Below are positions 17,714-26,904 of a DNA stretch of 64,000 bases, piece after piece. The position numbers and the translations under genes are program-made. Under the pieces are notes generated by a model, which was not told where the DNA came from, did no database searches, and worked only from the letters and a program-made list of their open reading frames with translations. This DNA is from JANRJY01 sp033763735 (GTDB taxonomy: Bacteria; Bacteroidota; Bacteroidia; Cytophagales; UBA9547), in the NCBI GenBank assembly GCA_033763735.1, contig JANRJY010000031.1:1-64000 (forward strand), written 5' to 3'. The number at the start of each line of letters is the position of its first letter. The stretch's first letter is position 1.

Positions 17714-19606
17714 ATGAGCGAAGCCATTAAACACGAATGCGGAATTGCCTTAATCCGTTTGAGAAAGCCTTATGCATATTATATCAAAAAGTATGGTTCT
17801 GCTTTTTATGGCTTGAATAAACTCTACGTATTATTAGAAAAACAACACAATAGGGGACAAGATGGTGCAGGCGTAGCGGTTATTAAACAAGATGTTAAGC
17901 CCGGTATTGCATACGTTAATAGAGCACGTTCGGTGGAACCACAGCCTATACAGGATATTTTTTCAAGAATAAATAAAAAGGTAAAAAAAGCACTGAAAGG
18001 TAATAAAGAGAAAATACTTAATGCCGAGTGGATGAAAGAAAATGTTCAATTCACTGGTGAGGTATTGATGGGTCATTTGAGGTATGGTACATACTTGGGG
18101 AACTCAATAGATAACTGTCATCCTTTTATAAGAGATAATAATTGGAAAAGCAGAACCCTGGTAATGGCTGGTAATTTTAACATGACCAATGTAGATGACC
18201 TTTTTACCAAATTAGTTGATCTTGGACAGCATCCAAGGGAAATGGCCGACACGGTAACTGTCCTTGAAAAAATAGGACACTTTTTAGATGAAGAAAATCA
18301 ATACATTTTCGATAGGTTCAAGAACCAGTTTGATAACCGCAAAATGACAGATATCATTGAAAATTCACTTGATTTAGCAAAAGTGCTTCGAAGATCCTGC
18401 AAAGATTTTGATGGTGGATATGCCATGATGGGAATGACGGGCTATGGCGGTGCCTTTGTAGCAAGAGATCCTAACGGAATACGACCGGCATATTATTATG
18501 CTGATGAAGAGATTGTGGTAGTTGCATCTGAAAAACCTGCAATAAAAATCGCGTTTAATATTAATTACAATGAAATTAAGGAAATAAAGCCTGGTCATGC
18601 CTTAATCATATCTAAAGATGGTGAATATAGTGAGCATCAATTCAGAGAGCCCGGTCCGCAATTATCTTGTTCATTTGAAAGGATATACTTTTCAAGAGGA
18701 ACCGACCCTGATATTTATCATGAAAGAAAAATGCTTGGCAGAAACTTATGTGATAAGGTATTGGCAGCTATTGATAATGATTTAGAAAACACAGTGTTCA
18801 GTTATATTCCTAATACAGCCGAATCTGCATTTTTAGGCTTGATGCAATCATTGGATGATTATTTGGTTAAGCACAGAATAGATTTTATTCAGAAAGGTAA
18901 ATTCACTAAAGAATCGTTGGAAAAGACGCTTTCATTCCGTCCAAGAATTGAAAAATTAGTTATTAAAGATGCCAAACTCCGAACTTTTATAACTAATGAT
19001 GCTGACAGAAGTGATTTGATAGCACATGTATATGATACTACATATGAAGTAATTAATAAAGGTGTGGATACGCTGGTAGTTATAGATGATTCCATTGTAA
19101 GAGGAAGTACACTTGAAAAGAGCATTTTGGCAATGCTTGAAAAACTAGAACCAAAGAAAATAGTAATCGTTTCTTCTGCACCTCAAATCAGATATCCTGA
19201 TTGTTATGGAATAGATATGTCAAAGATTGGTGAATTTGTAGCATTTAGGGCCGCACTTGAACTTATTAAGGAAAATGACATGGAATCGTTGTTGGATGAA
19301 GTATATGAAAAATGTAAAGCAACGGAATCTTTGGAGCCAGAGGAAATTAAAAACTTTGTTAAAGAACTATATGCACCATTTACCTACGAACAAATTTCTG
19401 ATAAAATTGCTGAAATTGTAACTCCTAAAGGAATGAAAGCCGAAGTTAAAGTTGTATATCAGTCTATTGAAGGATTGCATGATGCCTGCAAAAATCATAA
19501 AGGGGATTGGTACTTTACCGGTGATTATCCTACGGTAGGTGGCATGAAAGTAGTAAATAAAGCTTTTGTCAACTTTATGGAAGGCAAAATGGTGAGAGCT
19601 TATTAA
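17714..19606 (+). CDS. Amidophosphoribosyltransferase-like protein (PurF family, long Bacteroidetes form)
   Basis: A 630-residue protein with a class II glutamine amidotransferase domain followed by a phosphoribosyltransferase domain. The N-terminal nucleophile Cys is residue 9 (KHECGIALIRL), followed by EKQHNRGQDGAGVAV and LMGHLRYGTYLGNSIDNCHPF. The PRPP-binding loop is VDTLVVIDDSIVRGSTLEKS near residue 460. PurF makes phosphoribosylamine, the first step of purine synthesis. This longer form, with an internal insertion around 360-420 and extra C-terminal ~100 residues, is known in Bacteroidetes alongside a standard PurF, so it may not be the main biosynthetic enzyme. The Cys-9 would need N-terminal processing. 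Confidence 0.85.
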   Translation: MSEAIKHECGIALIRLRKPYAYYIKKYGSAFYGLNKLYVLLEKQHNRGQDGAGVAVIKQDVKPGIAYVNRARSVEPQPIQDIFSRINKKVKKALKGNKEKILNAEWMKENVQFTGEVLMGHLRYGTYLGNSIDNCHPFIRDNNWKSRTLVMAGNFNMTNVDDLFTKLVDLGQHPREMADTVTVLEKIGHFLDEENQYIFDRFKNQFDNRKMTDIIENSLDLAKVLRRSCKDFDGGYAMMGMTGYGGAFVARDPNGIRPAYYYADEEIVVVASEKPAIKIAFNINYNEIKEIKPGHALIISKDGEYSEHQFREPGPQLSCSFERIYFSRGTDPDIYHERKMLGRNLCDKVLAAIDNDLENTVFSYIPNTAESAFLGLMQSLDDYLVKHRIDFIQKGKFTKESLEKTLSFRPRIEKLVIKDAKLRTFITNDADRSDLIAHVYDTTYEVINKGVDTLVVIDDSIVRGSTLEKSILAMLEKLEPKKIVIVSSAPQIRYPDCYGIDMSKIGEFVAFRAALELIKENDMESLLDEVYEKCKATESLEPEEIKNFVKELYAPFTYEQISDKIAEIVTPKGMKAEVKVVYQSIEGLHDACKNHKGDWYFTGDYPTVGGMKVVNKAFVNFMEGKMVRAY

Positions 19607-19612
19607 ATTCTC

Positions 19613-20899
19613 TTATTTCAAATAATCTAATAATTTTTCCATTGCCATTCCTCTTGAACCCTTTATTAATATGGTTGCATTTTGGATCGGGTGTGATTTC
19701 AAATGCGCTTCTAACATTTCTCTTGTTTCGAAAAACTTTTCCATTTTAAAATCATTCTTATGTAAAGAAAATTCTTTACCACAATAGTAAGTGTCTGAAA
19801 ATGAATGTTTTTGACAAAATTCAATAAGTTTGCGGTGTTCACCCGAACTATAGTTTCCAAGCTCAAACATATCTCCAAGCATAAGTACTTTATTTGCAGC
19901 ATCTATTTTTGAAAAACTTTCAATACTTGATTCCATTGAAGATGGATTGGCATTATAACAATCCAACACAACTTGATTGGTGCCAACTGAAACCAACTGA
20001 GAACGATTGTTGGATGGTACGTAATTTTTAATTGCTTCTATTGCTACATTTTCATCAATTTCGAAATAGTCAGCTATACATAATGCGGCATTGATATTGT
20101 GTATATTGTATGATCCAATTAGTTGAGTGTCAATAATCTTACCGGTTTTTGATTTTAATTTTAATAGAATTGAACCGGATTCTACAGTTGTATAGGTTTT
20201 GTTTTTTTGCGAACCATAATAAACGGCATTGTTGAATCGGGAAGCCATTCGCACCAATAATTCATCCGTACTATTAACAAATGCAACTCCGTTATGTGTT
20301 AGTAACCAATAGTACAACTCACTATTACCCTTTACGACACCTTCAAAACTTCCATAGCCCTCCAAATGATCTAATCCATTGTTGGTGATGATACCGAAGT
20401 TTGGTTCTGCGATTTTGCATAATAATTCAAGTTCTCCTACATGATTGGCTCCAAGTTCAATTGCTGCGATTTGAACGGATTTGTCGATGGAGAGCAAAGT
20501 AAGTGGTACACCAATATGATTATTGAGATTTCCTTTTGTGGCAAAAGTTTTTAAAGTTGTTGATAAAACACTGTATATCAGCTCTTTAGTTGTGGTTTTG
20601 CCATTTGATCCGGCAATTCCAATAATAGGTATCTGTAATTGTCGTCGATGATAATTGGCAAGTTGTTGAAGGGCCTCCAGACAATCATTCACCATAATTG
20701 TTTTGTTGGGAATAGAGAATGCTGCTTCGTCAATAACACAAAAGCTTGCTCCGAGTTCGAATGCTTTTTGTGCATACTGATTTCCATTGAAGTTTGGACC
20801 TTTCAACGCAAAGAAAAGGTTGCCTTTTTCTATTTTACGTGTATCAGTGCATACACCGGTTGATTGTTCGAAAATTTTATATATCTCGGATATTTCCAT
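19613..20899 (-). CDS. murF: MurF, UDP-N-acetylmuramoyl-tripeptide--D-Ala-D-Ala ligase
   Basis: A 428-residue Mur ligase that adds D-Ala-D-Ala to the cell wall precursor in the cytoplasm. The N-terminal domain has STGVCTDTRKIEKGNLFFALKG; the ATP loop is GIAGSNGKTTTKELI near residue 94; then TKGNLNNHIGVPLTLL, AAIELGANHVGEL and a C-terminal domain with LDCYNANPSSMESSI and ILIKGSRGMAMEKLL. Length is typical. It overlaps the ribD gene by 23 bp and is the last gene of a minus-strand run. Its stop faces the PurF-like stop 6 bp away. Confidence 0.96.
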   Translation of the reverse strand: MEISEIYKIFEQSTGVCTDTRKIEKGNLFFALKGPNFNGNQYAQKAFELGASFCVIDEAAFSIPNKTIMVNDCLEALQQLANYHRRQLQIPIIGIAGSNGKTTTKELIYSVLSTTLKTFATKGNLNNHIGVPLTLLSIDKSVQIAAIELGANHVGELELLCKIAEPNFGIITNNGLDHLEGYGSFEGVVKGNSELYYWLLTHNGVAFVNSTDELLVRMASRFNNAVYYGSQKNKTYTTVESGSILLKLKSKTGKIIDTQLIGSYNIHNINAALCIADYFEIDENVAIEAIKNYVPSNNRSQLVSVGTNQVVLDCYNANPSSMESSIESFSKIDAANKVLMLGDMFELGNYSSGEHRKLIEFCQKHSFSDTYYCGKEFSLHKNDFKMEKFFETREMLEAHLKSHPIQNATILIKGSRGMAMEKLLDYLK

Positions 20900-21923
20900 T
20901 TATGTTTTGAAAATAAGTTAATGTATCGTTCTGTATATTTTCCGCATTCGTCATTTTTGCATTTTTTAGAACCGGAGCTTTAATACCATTGTCATATGTA
21001 GTTACTCCTTGAAATACTCTTGCTTCATCCCACATATTTTCATCGAAAAATTTCTGAATGGTATTGGCACCTCCTTCTATGATAATGGATTGAATATTAT
21101 GTTCATAAAGTTTTTTAACTATCTCATTAACAGACCATTCATTTATTTTGATATATTCTACTTTATTTGATTTATCGTTTTCAATGGTATTGAAAATAAT
21201 GGTTTTTTCGGATTGGTTCAATAAATGATAGTTTCCCGGAATTTCGAGATGGCGATCCAAAAGTATTCGGATTGGGTTTCGACCGTTCCAGTCTCTTACG
21301 TTAAGTTGAGGATTGTCGTACCAAGCGGTGTTGAATCCAACTAATACGGCATCTTCCTCCGAGCGCCATTTGTGTACTAATTTTCTTGAATATTTATTGC
21401 TTATCCATTTGCTATTGTAATCCGTGTTGGCAATAAAGCCATTGGCGGTTTCGGCCCATTTCAATATTATGTACGGTCTTTTCTGAAGGTGAAAAGTATG
21501 AAATCTACAGTTTAATAATTGACATTCTTTTTCGAGTATATCTTTGGTAACACTTATCCCATTTTCTTCCAACTTTTTTATTCCTTTACCTGATACAATT
21601 GGGTTTGGGTCCACTGAACCAATAACTACATTTTTTATTTGATTATTGATGATTAACTCAGTACACGGTGGTGTTTTTCCGAAATGATTACAAGGTTCAA
21701 GCGTAACATACAAAGTTGATTTGTTAAGCAATTCTTTATCAGAGACTGACTCAATTGCATGAACTTCGGCATGAGGTCCACCGTATTTCATATGATAACC
21801 TTCTCCAATTATCTGATTATCAACGACTAATACGGCTCCAACCATTGGATTAGGACTTACAGAACCAAGTCCTTTGAGTGCAAGTTCAATTGCACGTTTC
21901 ATATATATATCCTTGATATCCAA
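20877..21923 (-). CDS. ribD: RibD, bifunctional riboflavin biosynthesis deaminase/reductase
   Basis: A 348-residue enzyme. Residues 1-145 are the zinc deaminase: SPNPMVGAVLV, HAEVHAIE and PCNHFGKTPPCTELI supply the zinc His and two Cys. The remainder is the reductase, with RPYIILKWAETANGFIA, SRKLVHKWRSEEDAVLVG and IIIEGGANTIQKF. It converts the GTP-derived pyrimidine to the ribitylamino precursor of riboflavin. The start is TTG at 21923, directly adjoining the stop of the upstream S41 gene; an ATG at 21902 is possible but would lose the usual residues before YMKRAIEL. Confidence 0.95.
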   Translation of the reverse strand: MDIKDIYMKRAIELALKGLGSVSPNPMVGAVLVVDNQIIGEGYHMKYGGPHAEVHAIESVSDKELLNKSTLYVTLEPCNHFGKTPPCTELIINNQIKNVVIGSVDPNPIVSGKGIKKLEENGISVTKDILEKECQLLNCRFHTFHLQKRPYIILKWAETANGFIANTDYNSKWISNKYSRKLVHKWRSEEDAVLVGFNTAWYDNPQLNVRDWNGRNPIRILLDRHLEIPGNYHLLNQSEKTIIFNTIENDKSNKVEYIKINEWSVNEIVKKLYEHNIQSIIIEGGANTIQKFFDENMWDEARVFQGVTTYDNGIKAPVLKNAKMTNAENIQNDTLTYFQNINGNIRDI

Positions 21924-23006
21924 CTAATTATCTAAATATTTTATGGCCGACTCCAATACATTATCTTTACCATTTCCAAATGCATTCACATCTTGTTTGA
22001 TTACCTGATTGGGAATCAAGCCTTTACCTTCATATATATTTTTATTCAGGTCGTATGTTATTCGCTGTGCTAAGGTCACTTTCCATCCATTGGGCAAATA
22101 AAAATTTCCGGTATAACGAACGATATCACTCAAAGGACCATTGGCACCAAAGGTAGTATCACCCATTATCACTACGTTTGACCTTGATTTCAAAGCTATT
22201 GCAGTAATTTCAGATGCGCTTGCACTGTTTTTGTTTACAAGAATAACCATTTTATTAAGGTAACTGACACTTGCGCCTTCGATTTTTTCAGCTAAAAATG
22301 GACTCATTTCATATCGGTTTCTACTGATTCTGAATTGTGAGTATCCCCAAGTGTAAGAACCACTTACAAATCTGGAACATAAGTTATAGAATGCTCTGGC
22401 TTCGCCACCTGTATTATTTCTTAAGTCTAGAATCAATCCCGAATTGGAATTGCTATTTGAAACAAAATTGTTGAAATTGACTTGATTTTGAAGGTCTTGA
22501 AGCGCATTTCCAAAATATCGTTGATTGATATATGAAATAGATTTGTTTTTTATAGTTCCTAATACAATTTCATCTGATTGAATATTTGTGCCCGGAATAT
22601 TGCCTTTTAATGTGGATGCATTATTTATATAGTTATTTACAATGTTTTGTGTGAGGTTCAAGTTTAAAACGGTTCCATCCAATTGCCTACCACTATAGCT
22701 GGTACTATCTTCAAATTCAATTTTTTTGTGTCCATCAATTAATGATTTCAACATTAACTTTAATATTTCTTTAAGTTCGGCTTTAGTAGTAGTGCTTGAA
22801 ACTTTTGAACGATTTTCATTATACACATTATCCCAGTTTACAGGGTCTTGATTAAAAAAAACATAGTTTTGATCGATGCCATTCCAAAATGCATCAAAGT
22901 TGCCAATGGGTGTATTGGGATTGCCTGCCGGAACTACATAGTCGGCTTCTTTTTTACATGAAATTATAAAAATCAGTAAGAAAAATAACTTAATACTCTC
23001 CTTCAT
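21924..23006 (-). CDS. S41 family peptidase-like lipoprotein
   Basis: A 360-residue lipoprotein (leader LFFLLIFIISC, lipid Cys near residue 18) with the tail-specific protease fold: LILDLRNNTGGEARAFYN, KMVILVNKNSASASEITAIALKS carrying the catalytic Ser, and VVIMGDTTFGANGPLSD. In CtpA-like proteases the last segment is GxxTxGKGxxQ with a catalytic Lys; here Ala-Asn replaces it, so the active-site base must differ or the protein may be weakly active, as in some IRBP-like members. No PDZ domain is seen. The start at 23006 overlaps the upstream barrel gene by 17 bp, and ribD begins at its stop. Confidence 0.8.
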   Translation of the reverse strand: MKESIKLFFLLIFIISCKKEADYVVPAGNPNTPIGNFDAFWNGIDQNYVFFNQDPVNWDNVYNENRSKVSSTTTKAELKEILKLMLKSLIDGHKKIEFEDSTSYSGRQLDGTVLNLNLTQNIVNNYINNASTLKGNIPGTNIQSDEIVLGTIKNKSISYINQRYFGNALQDLQNQVNFNNFVSNSNSNSGLILDLRNNTGGEARAFYNLCSRFVSGSYTWGYSQFRISRNRYEMSPFLAEKIEGASVSYLNKMVILVNKNSASASEITAIALKSRSNVVIMGDTTFGANGPLSDIVRYTGNFYLPNGWKVTLAQRITYDLNKNIYEGKGLIPNQVIKQDVNAFGNGKDNVLESAIKYLDN

Positions 23007-23808
23007 AATTAAATTCTTCTTCTTCTTCAACAGGTTTTTTTCTGGTTTTACGTTTCAGAATCATTCTTCGAAAACCCAAATTTATTTCTACATTTCGGTT
23101 ATAACGAGGCGTATGAGTAGGAGGAGGTGTTCCTCTAAATGCAATAGCATCTGTAAATCCATGATTATAACGTCCTTCAATGAATATTTCTCCATATTTT
23201 ATTAATATTCCCATTCCGGCACCAATGGTTGCTCCTACGTCCCAACGATTATCCTTTTGATTTCCATAATTGTAATTATCGATAAATGGGTAATTCTCAG
23301 TTTCGGATTTTACTTTAATGGTATTACCTCCAAGATCATTGACATAAAAACTACCGGATTTTGTTCCCCAACCCCAATATCCTACGGAAGGGCCGGAATA
23401 AGCAAAAAACTTGTATTTTTTAGTTGCATAAAACAAAGTAGGAAGTATCGGAACCATTAAATAGTTCATATTTACTTGCCAGGTGTCATTTCCCAATCCA
23501 CCTGTATTTTGTGCGGGCGATTGTTCGGTTGGTGTTTTGGTAACTTTGTATCCTTTTTGACAATAATAAATATCCATTCTGAGTGCAAAAAAGTAATTGA
23601 AAGCATATTCTGTAGTTGCTCCCAGGTTAAAGCCGTCTATATTTTCTTGTTTTGTATTCGAAATGTTGCGAGTGTCAACTTTATCTACCCAAGCATGACT
23701 ATATCCCCCTCTGATTCCAACAGCCAGCTGTCCAAGTGTAGTTTTATAAGTTGTAAATATTACAAAAATTACAAAAAATAGAAATTTAGTTTGACGTAGG
23801 TGATTCAT
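22990..23808 (-). CDS. Outer-membrane beta-barrel protein
   Basis: A 272-residue protein with a signal peptide (FLFFVIFVIFTTYKTTLGQ) and then alternating hydrophobic strands with aromatic ends (AVGIRGGYSHAWVD, YFFALRMDIYYCQKGYKV, VGATIGAGMGILIKYGEIFIEGRYNHGFTD, NVEINLGFRRMIL), typical of the OMP_b-brl family (PorT-like). The C-terminus is acidic and Lys-rich instead of ending on a strand. The ATG at 23808 was chosen over a TTG at 23814; it overlaps lspA by 23 bp. It is most likely cotranscribed with lspA, the S41 lipoprotein, ribD and murF. Role unknown. Confidence 0.75.
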   Translation of the reverse strand: MNHLRQTKFLFFVIFVIFTTYKTTLGQLAVGIRGGYSHAWVDKVDTRNISNTKQENIDGFNLGATTEYAFNYFFALRMDIYYCQKGYKVTKTPTEQSPAQNTGGLGNDTWQVNMNYLMVPILPTLFYATKKYKFFAYSGPSVGYWGWGTKSGSFYVNDLGGNTIKVKSETENYPFIDNYNYGNQKDNRWDVGATIGAGMGILIKYGEIFIEGRYNHGFTDAIAFRGTPPPTHTPRYNRNVEINLGFRRMILKRKTRKKPVEEEEEFNYEGEY

Positions 23809-24448
23809 TGTCAACCGCTTTCAATGAATTTTCATCAATTGTTTTATTTTCAGAAATGATACCGGTTTCATTAAAAAACCTTTTCTGAAAAATTAATATC
23901 ACACATACTGAAACAAATATTGAAGCATCGGCAACATTGAAAATGGGCCAAAACGAATAATACTGACCACCCACTATCGGTATCCATGAAGGAAGATATC
24001 CTTCCCAAATATCGATATAAAACATATCAATTACTTGACCGTGAAACCATGGCGTAGATACGCCATAAGGTGCATTATTCAATATTACACCATAAAATGT
24101 ACTATCCAACACATTACCTATGGCGCCACCTAATATTAAAGCAATGCACCAAAGAAATCCTTTATTCGTATTTTTTTCGATTAAAGTATATAAATAATAT
24201 CCAATGGCAAAAACTGCCAATATTCGGAAAAGGGTAAGAAATAATTTGCCATCAGGCAATCCTAACCAGTCCAAACCTATACCCATGGCCATTCCCGGAT
24301 TAAGAGTATAATGAAGTTTGAACAAGTCCCCCAATATTTTTATCTCCCCGTTGTATCCCATTTGCATGTATTGATACACCCATAACTTCACTCCTTGATC
24401 CAAAGCGATAATCAGGGCACTTAATAAATAATATTTTAAGTATTTCAT
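23786..24448 (-). CDS. lspA: LspA, lipoprotein signal peptidase II
   Basis: A 220-residue inner-membrane aspartic protease that removes signal peptides from lipoproteins. Four membrane segments are visible. Conserved blocks are LIALDQGVKLWVYQYM near the start, HYTLNPGMAMGI, LGGAIGNVLDSTFYG with the first catalytic Asp, and PIFNVADASIFVSV with the second. It is longer than the E. coli enzyme (~165 residues) owing to a central insertion after the first Asp and a polar tail, which is usual in Bacteroidetes. Confidence 0.95.
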   Translation of the reverse strand: MKYLKYYLLSALIIALDQGVKLWVYQYMQMGYNGEIKILGDLFKLHYTLNPGMAMGIGLDWLGLPDGKLFLTLFRILAVFAIGYYLYTLIEKNTNKGFLWCIALILGGAIGNVLDSTFYGVILNNAPYGVSTPWFHGQVIDMFYIDIWEGYLPSWIPIVGGQYYSFWPIFNVADASIFVSVCVILIFQKRFFNETGIISENKTIDENSLKAVDNESPTSN

Positions 24449-24465
24449 TGCGTAATTTAAAGCTG

Positions 24466-24473
24466 CAAATGTA
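24466..24473 (-). promoter_or_regulatory. Candidate -7 element of the lspA operon
   Basis: TACATTTG on the minus strand (TAnnTTTG), 17 bp upstream of the lspA start. No clear -33 element. Confidence 0.4.
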
Positions 24474-24597
24474 GGAATTCTTTTTTGGTGTGAATGCCTT
24501 AGTTACGAAATCGTTAAAAAATTAAAACACAACATACATTTTTTTTAGATATATAAAAATTCCATTAAATTGAGCGCAATTAAAACATACAAAATTT

Positions 24598-25188
24598 ATG
24601 GCTGAAAAATCGAGTTTTACTAAAGGGATAGAAAATGGAATAGAGTCTTTCATTTTTGCCTCACGTTGGTTGCAAGCACCTATATATATAGGTTTGATAA
24701 TTGCTTCTGGAATTTATGTATTTAAGTTTTTTCAAGAATTGGTTCACCTTTCTGAAACTGTGTTAGAAATGAACGAAGTTCAAGTGATGCTTGCCATCCT
24801 TGGATTAATTGATATATCCATGGTAATGAACTTGTTAATGATTGTAATCATTGGTGGTTATACCATATTCACTAGCCGAATAGATTTTGGAGAGCAAGAA
24901 GATAAACCACAATGGCTCGATAATATGGATTCCGGAATTCTTAAAATTAAACTTGCTTCATCGCTTGCTACAATTTCTGGTGTTCATTTGTTGAAAACAT
25001 TTATAGATATCCACGAAGAAATAGGGGATGGAGGTTCAAAACAAGGATTGGAAGCTGTGTACGTTGAAATTGTAATTCATATTATATTTATTATATCGGC
25101 ATTATTATTAGCATATGTGGAACGCATTTTGCACGATTCGCACAAAGCAGCCCATGATCCGCATTTGCCAAAAGAAATCAGACATTAA
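24598..25188 (+). CDS. YqhA / UPF0114 (TIGR00645) membrane protein
   Basis: A 196-residue membrane protein with about four hydrophobic helices (SRWLQAPIYIGLIIASGIYVFKF split by loops; VMNLLMIVIIGGYTIF; residues 165-185). The pattern FASRWLQAPIYIGL ... DISMVMNLLMIVIIGGY is diagnostic of UPF0114, whose function is not established. A strong intrinsic terminator lies just after its stop, so it is a one-gene unit. Confidence 0.88.
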   Translation: MAEKSSFTKGIENGIESFIFASRWLQAPIYIGLIIASGIYVFKFFQELVHLSETVLEMNEVQVMLAILGLIDISMVMNLLMIVIIGGYTIFTSRIDFGEQEDKPQWLDNMDSGILKIKLASSLATISGVHLLKTFIDIHEEIGDGGSKQGLEAVYVEIVIHIIFIISALLLAYVERILHDSHKAAHDPHLPKEIRH

Positions 25189-25211
25189 TCAACAATTATC
25201 ATTAAAAGAAG

Positions 25212-25236
25212 GCCCTTCGTAATGAAGGGCTTTTTT
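25212..25236 (+). terminator. Intrinsic terminator after the UPF0114 gene
   Basis: A perfect 7-bp stem, GCCCTTC (25212-25218) and GAAGGGC (25224-25230), with a 5-nt loop and six T after it. It lies between the UPF0114 gene and recO and shows that the ATG inside its loop (25222) is not the recO start. Confidence 0.9.
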
Positions 25237-25242
25237 GTTTGT

Positions 25243-25917
25243 ATGCTTACAAGAACCAAAGGAATAGTATTAGGTTCCATTCGATATAAGGAATCATCAG
25301 TGATTGTAAAAATCTATACCGAAGCGTATGGGTTACAGACTTATATTCATAATTCGGTACGAAAAGCAAAAGCAAAGACTTCAGCAGCATTTTTTCAGCC
25401 CCTGACTTTGCTGGATATGGTGGTATACCACGATGAAAAGAAAGAAATACATCGAATTTCGGAATTGAGAATGGCCCACAGTTACCAAACGGTGCATAGT
25501 AACCCTGTGAAAATGACAGTGGCACTTTTTATTTCAGAAGTATTGAACAAATCCTTGCACGATAGCTTGATGAATAAAGAATTGTTTGAATTTATTTTTG
25601 GCAGTTTGCAATGGTTTGATACGAATGACCAAAAAGACTTTCATATTAGTTTTTTAATGAAATTGAGTGTGTTTTTAGGATTTGGTGTGCACACAAGCGA
25701 AGAATTTTTAATCCAAATAAAACATTCTTCAAATGAAGGAATGGAATCTGTTTTGGTTAATTACATGGATTTGGTATTAAATACAGATTTCGCTCATGTC
25801 GTATCCCTTACCAAAATAGAACTCAGCAAAATAATTGATCTGATAATTCTTTATTATCAGGCACATATCGAATCGTTTGGGACGTTGAAGTCGCTTAAAG
25901 TGTTGAGGGAGATATAA
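25243..25917 (+). CDS. recO: RecO, DNA repair protein
   Basis: A 224-residue protein of the RecFOR recombination-mediator pathway, which loads RecA on SSB-coated single strands. The N-terminal OB fold is clear (TRTKGIVLGSIRYKESSVIVKIYTEAYG interrupted normally, then LQTYIHNSVRKAKAK); the helical C-terminal part follows. The cysteine zinc finger of some RecO proteins is absent, which is common in the phylum. The start at 25243 (MLTRTKGI) is downstream of the terminator; the earlier ATG at 25222 lies in the terminator loop. Confidence 0.9.
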   Translation: MLTRTKGIVLGSIRYKESSVIVKIYTEAYGLQTYIHNSVRKAKAKTSAAFFQPLTLLDMVVYHDEKKEIHRISELRMAHSYQTVHSNPVKMTVALFISEVLNKSLHDSLMNKELFEFIFGSLQWFDTNDQKDFHISFLMKLSVFLGFGVHTSEEFLIQIKHSSNEGMESVLVNYMDLVLNTDFAHVVSLTKIELSKIIDLIILYYQAHIESFGTLKSLKVLREI

Positions 25918-25964
25918 TTTTTTGTTCTGTTAGTTCATATTTTATGCACTGTCATCAGCAATTT

Positions 25965-26828
25965 TTATTTTTTTGATAAGAAATTATGAATAGCCTTAAT
26001 TACTATTTCGGGTTGTTCTTCTTGAGGAAAGTGCCCACAAGTTTCCAATTTGATTGTAGTTGAGTTAGTAAAACCACTTTGAAATTTTTCAAGATGATGT
26101 GGTTTGATAACAGCGTCTTTCATACCCCAAATAAACAGTGTCGGTTTATTTGAAATGGATTCACGTTTATTCCACAGTTGTTCAAACCAAAGTTGGTCGT
26201 TAAGTAACGATTTTGCAAACGCCAAAGCTCCGTTCCGCTGCGATTTATCGGCAAATGGTTTAGTATATTGTGTTGATAGGTTTTTGGGTAATTTATGGTC
26301 ACCAAATGATTGAGGTAATATATATTTTGGTGAAAAGTTCAAATATCGATAAAGAAAAGGGAGTAACGGGCTTTTCAAGATCTTTTTAAGTTTTATGAAG
26401 TCCGGGTCTTTTTCATTACTCCATAGCCATGAATTTAGTATTATCAAATTAGTGATTTTTTCAGGAAATTGAATAGCAAAATTCAATCCGATAGGTCCTC
26501 CAAAATCATGAACCACAAGCGTAATGTTGTCTAATTGTTTTTCAGAAATAAATTTTTCAAGCGTTCTGCTATGGTTTTGAGTTGAATAGTCGAAATATTC
26601 GGGTTTGGTTGAAAGTCCAAAACCTATGTGGTCAATTGCCACGCACCTAAATTTTTCTTTAAGATTTTTTATAATATTTCTGAAATCAAAACTCCATGAA
26701 GGAGTGCCATGAACAAATAATAGTGTTTCACCTTTTCCTTCATCAATGTAGTGTAACTTTTGTCCGTTGATATCAAAGTATTTAGAAGTGAACGGGTATT
26801 CTGATGTATTGAGCCAATGATTTGCCAT
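25965..26828 (-). CDS. Alpha/beta hydrolase, haloalkane dehalogenase-like
   Basis: A 287-residue alpha/beta hydrolase. HGTPSWSFDFRNII holds the oxyanion-hole HGxP motif near residue 40; the nucleophile elbow is VVHDFGGPIG, with Asp rather than Ser, as in haloalkane dehalogenases and epoxide hydrolases; the His is in ETCGHFPQEEQPE near 270. Dehalogenase annotation is a family call; the natural substrate is unknown. A Crp/Fnr-type regulator lies 76 bp upstream on the same strand and may control it. Confidence 0.78.
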   Translation of the reverse strand: MANHWLNTSEYPFTSKYFDINGQKLHYIDEGKGETLLFVHGTPSWSFDFRNIIKNLKEKFRCVAIDHIGFGLSTKPEYFDYSTQNHSRTLEKFISEKQLDNITLVVHDFGGPIGLNFAIQFPEKITNLIILNSWLWSNEKDPDFIKLKKILKSPLLPFLYRYLNFSPKYILPQSFGDHKLPKNLSTQYTKPFADKSQRNGALAFAKSLLNDQLWFEQLWNKRESISNKPTLFIWGMKDAVIKPHHLEKFQSGFTNSTTIKLETCGHFPQEEQPEIVIKAIHNFLSKK

Positions 26829-26904
26829 ATGTCAATTTGTTTTTGTTAAAATTTTTGGCAAAGGTCTTTATCAATAGGGAAATAAAAGTTGGTATACACC
26901 AACA

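Noticed and set aside
25222..25242. Upstream ATG for recO
   Set aside because: It lies in the loop of an intrinsic terminator; the ATG at 25243 opens the conserved N-terminus.
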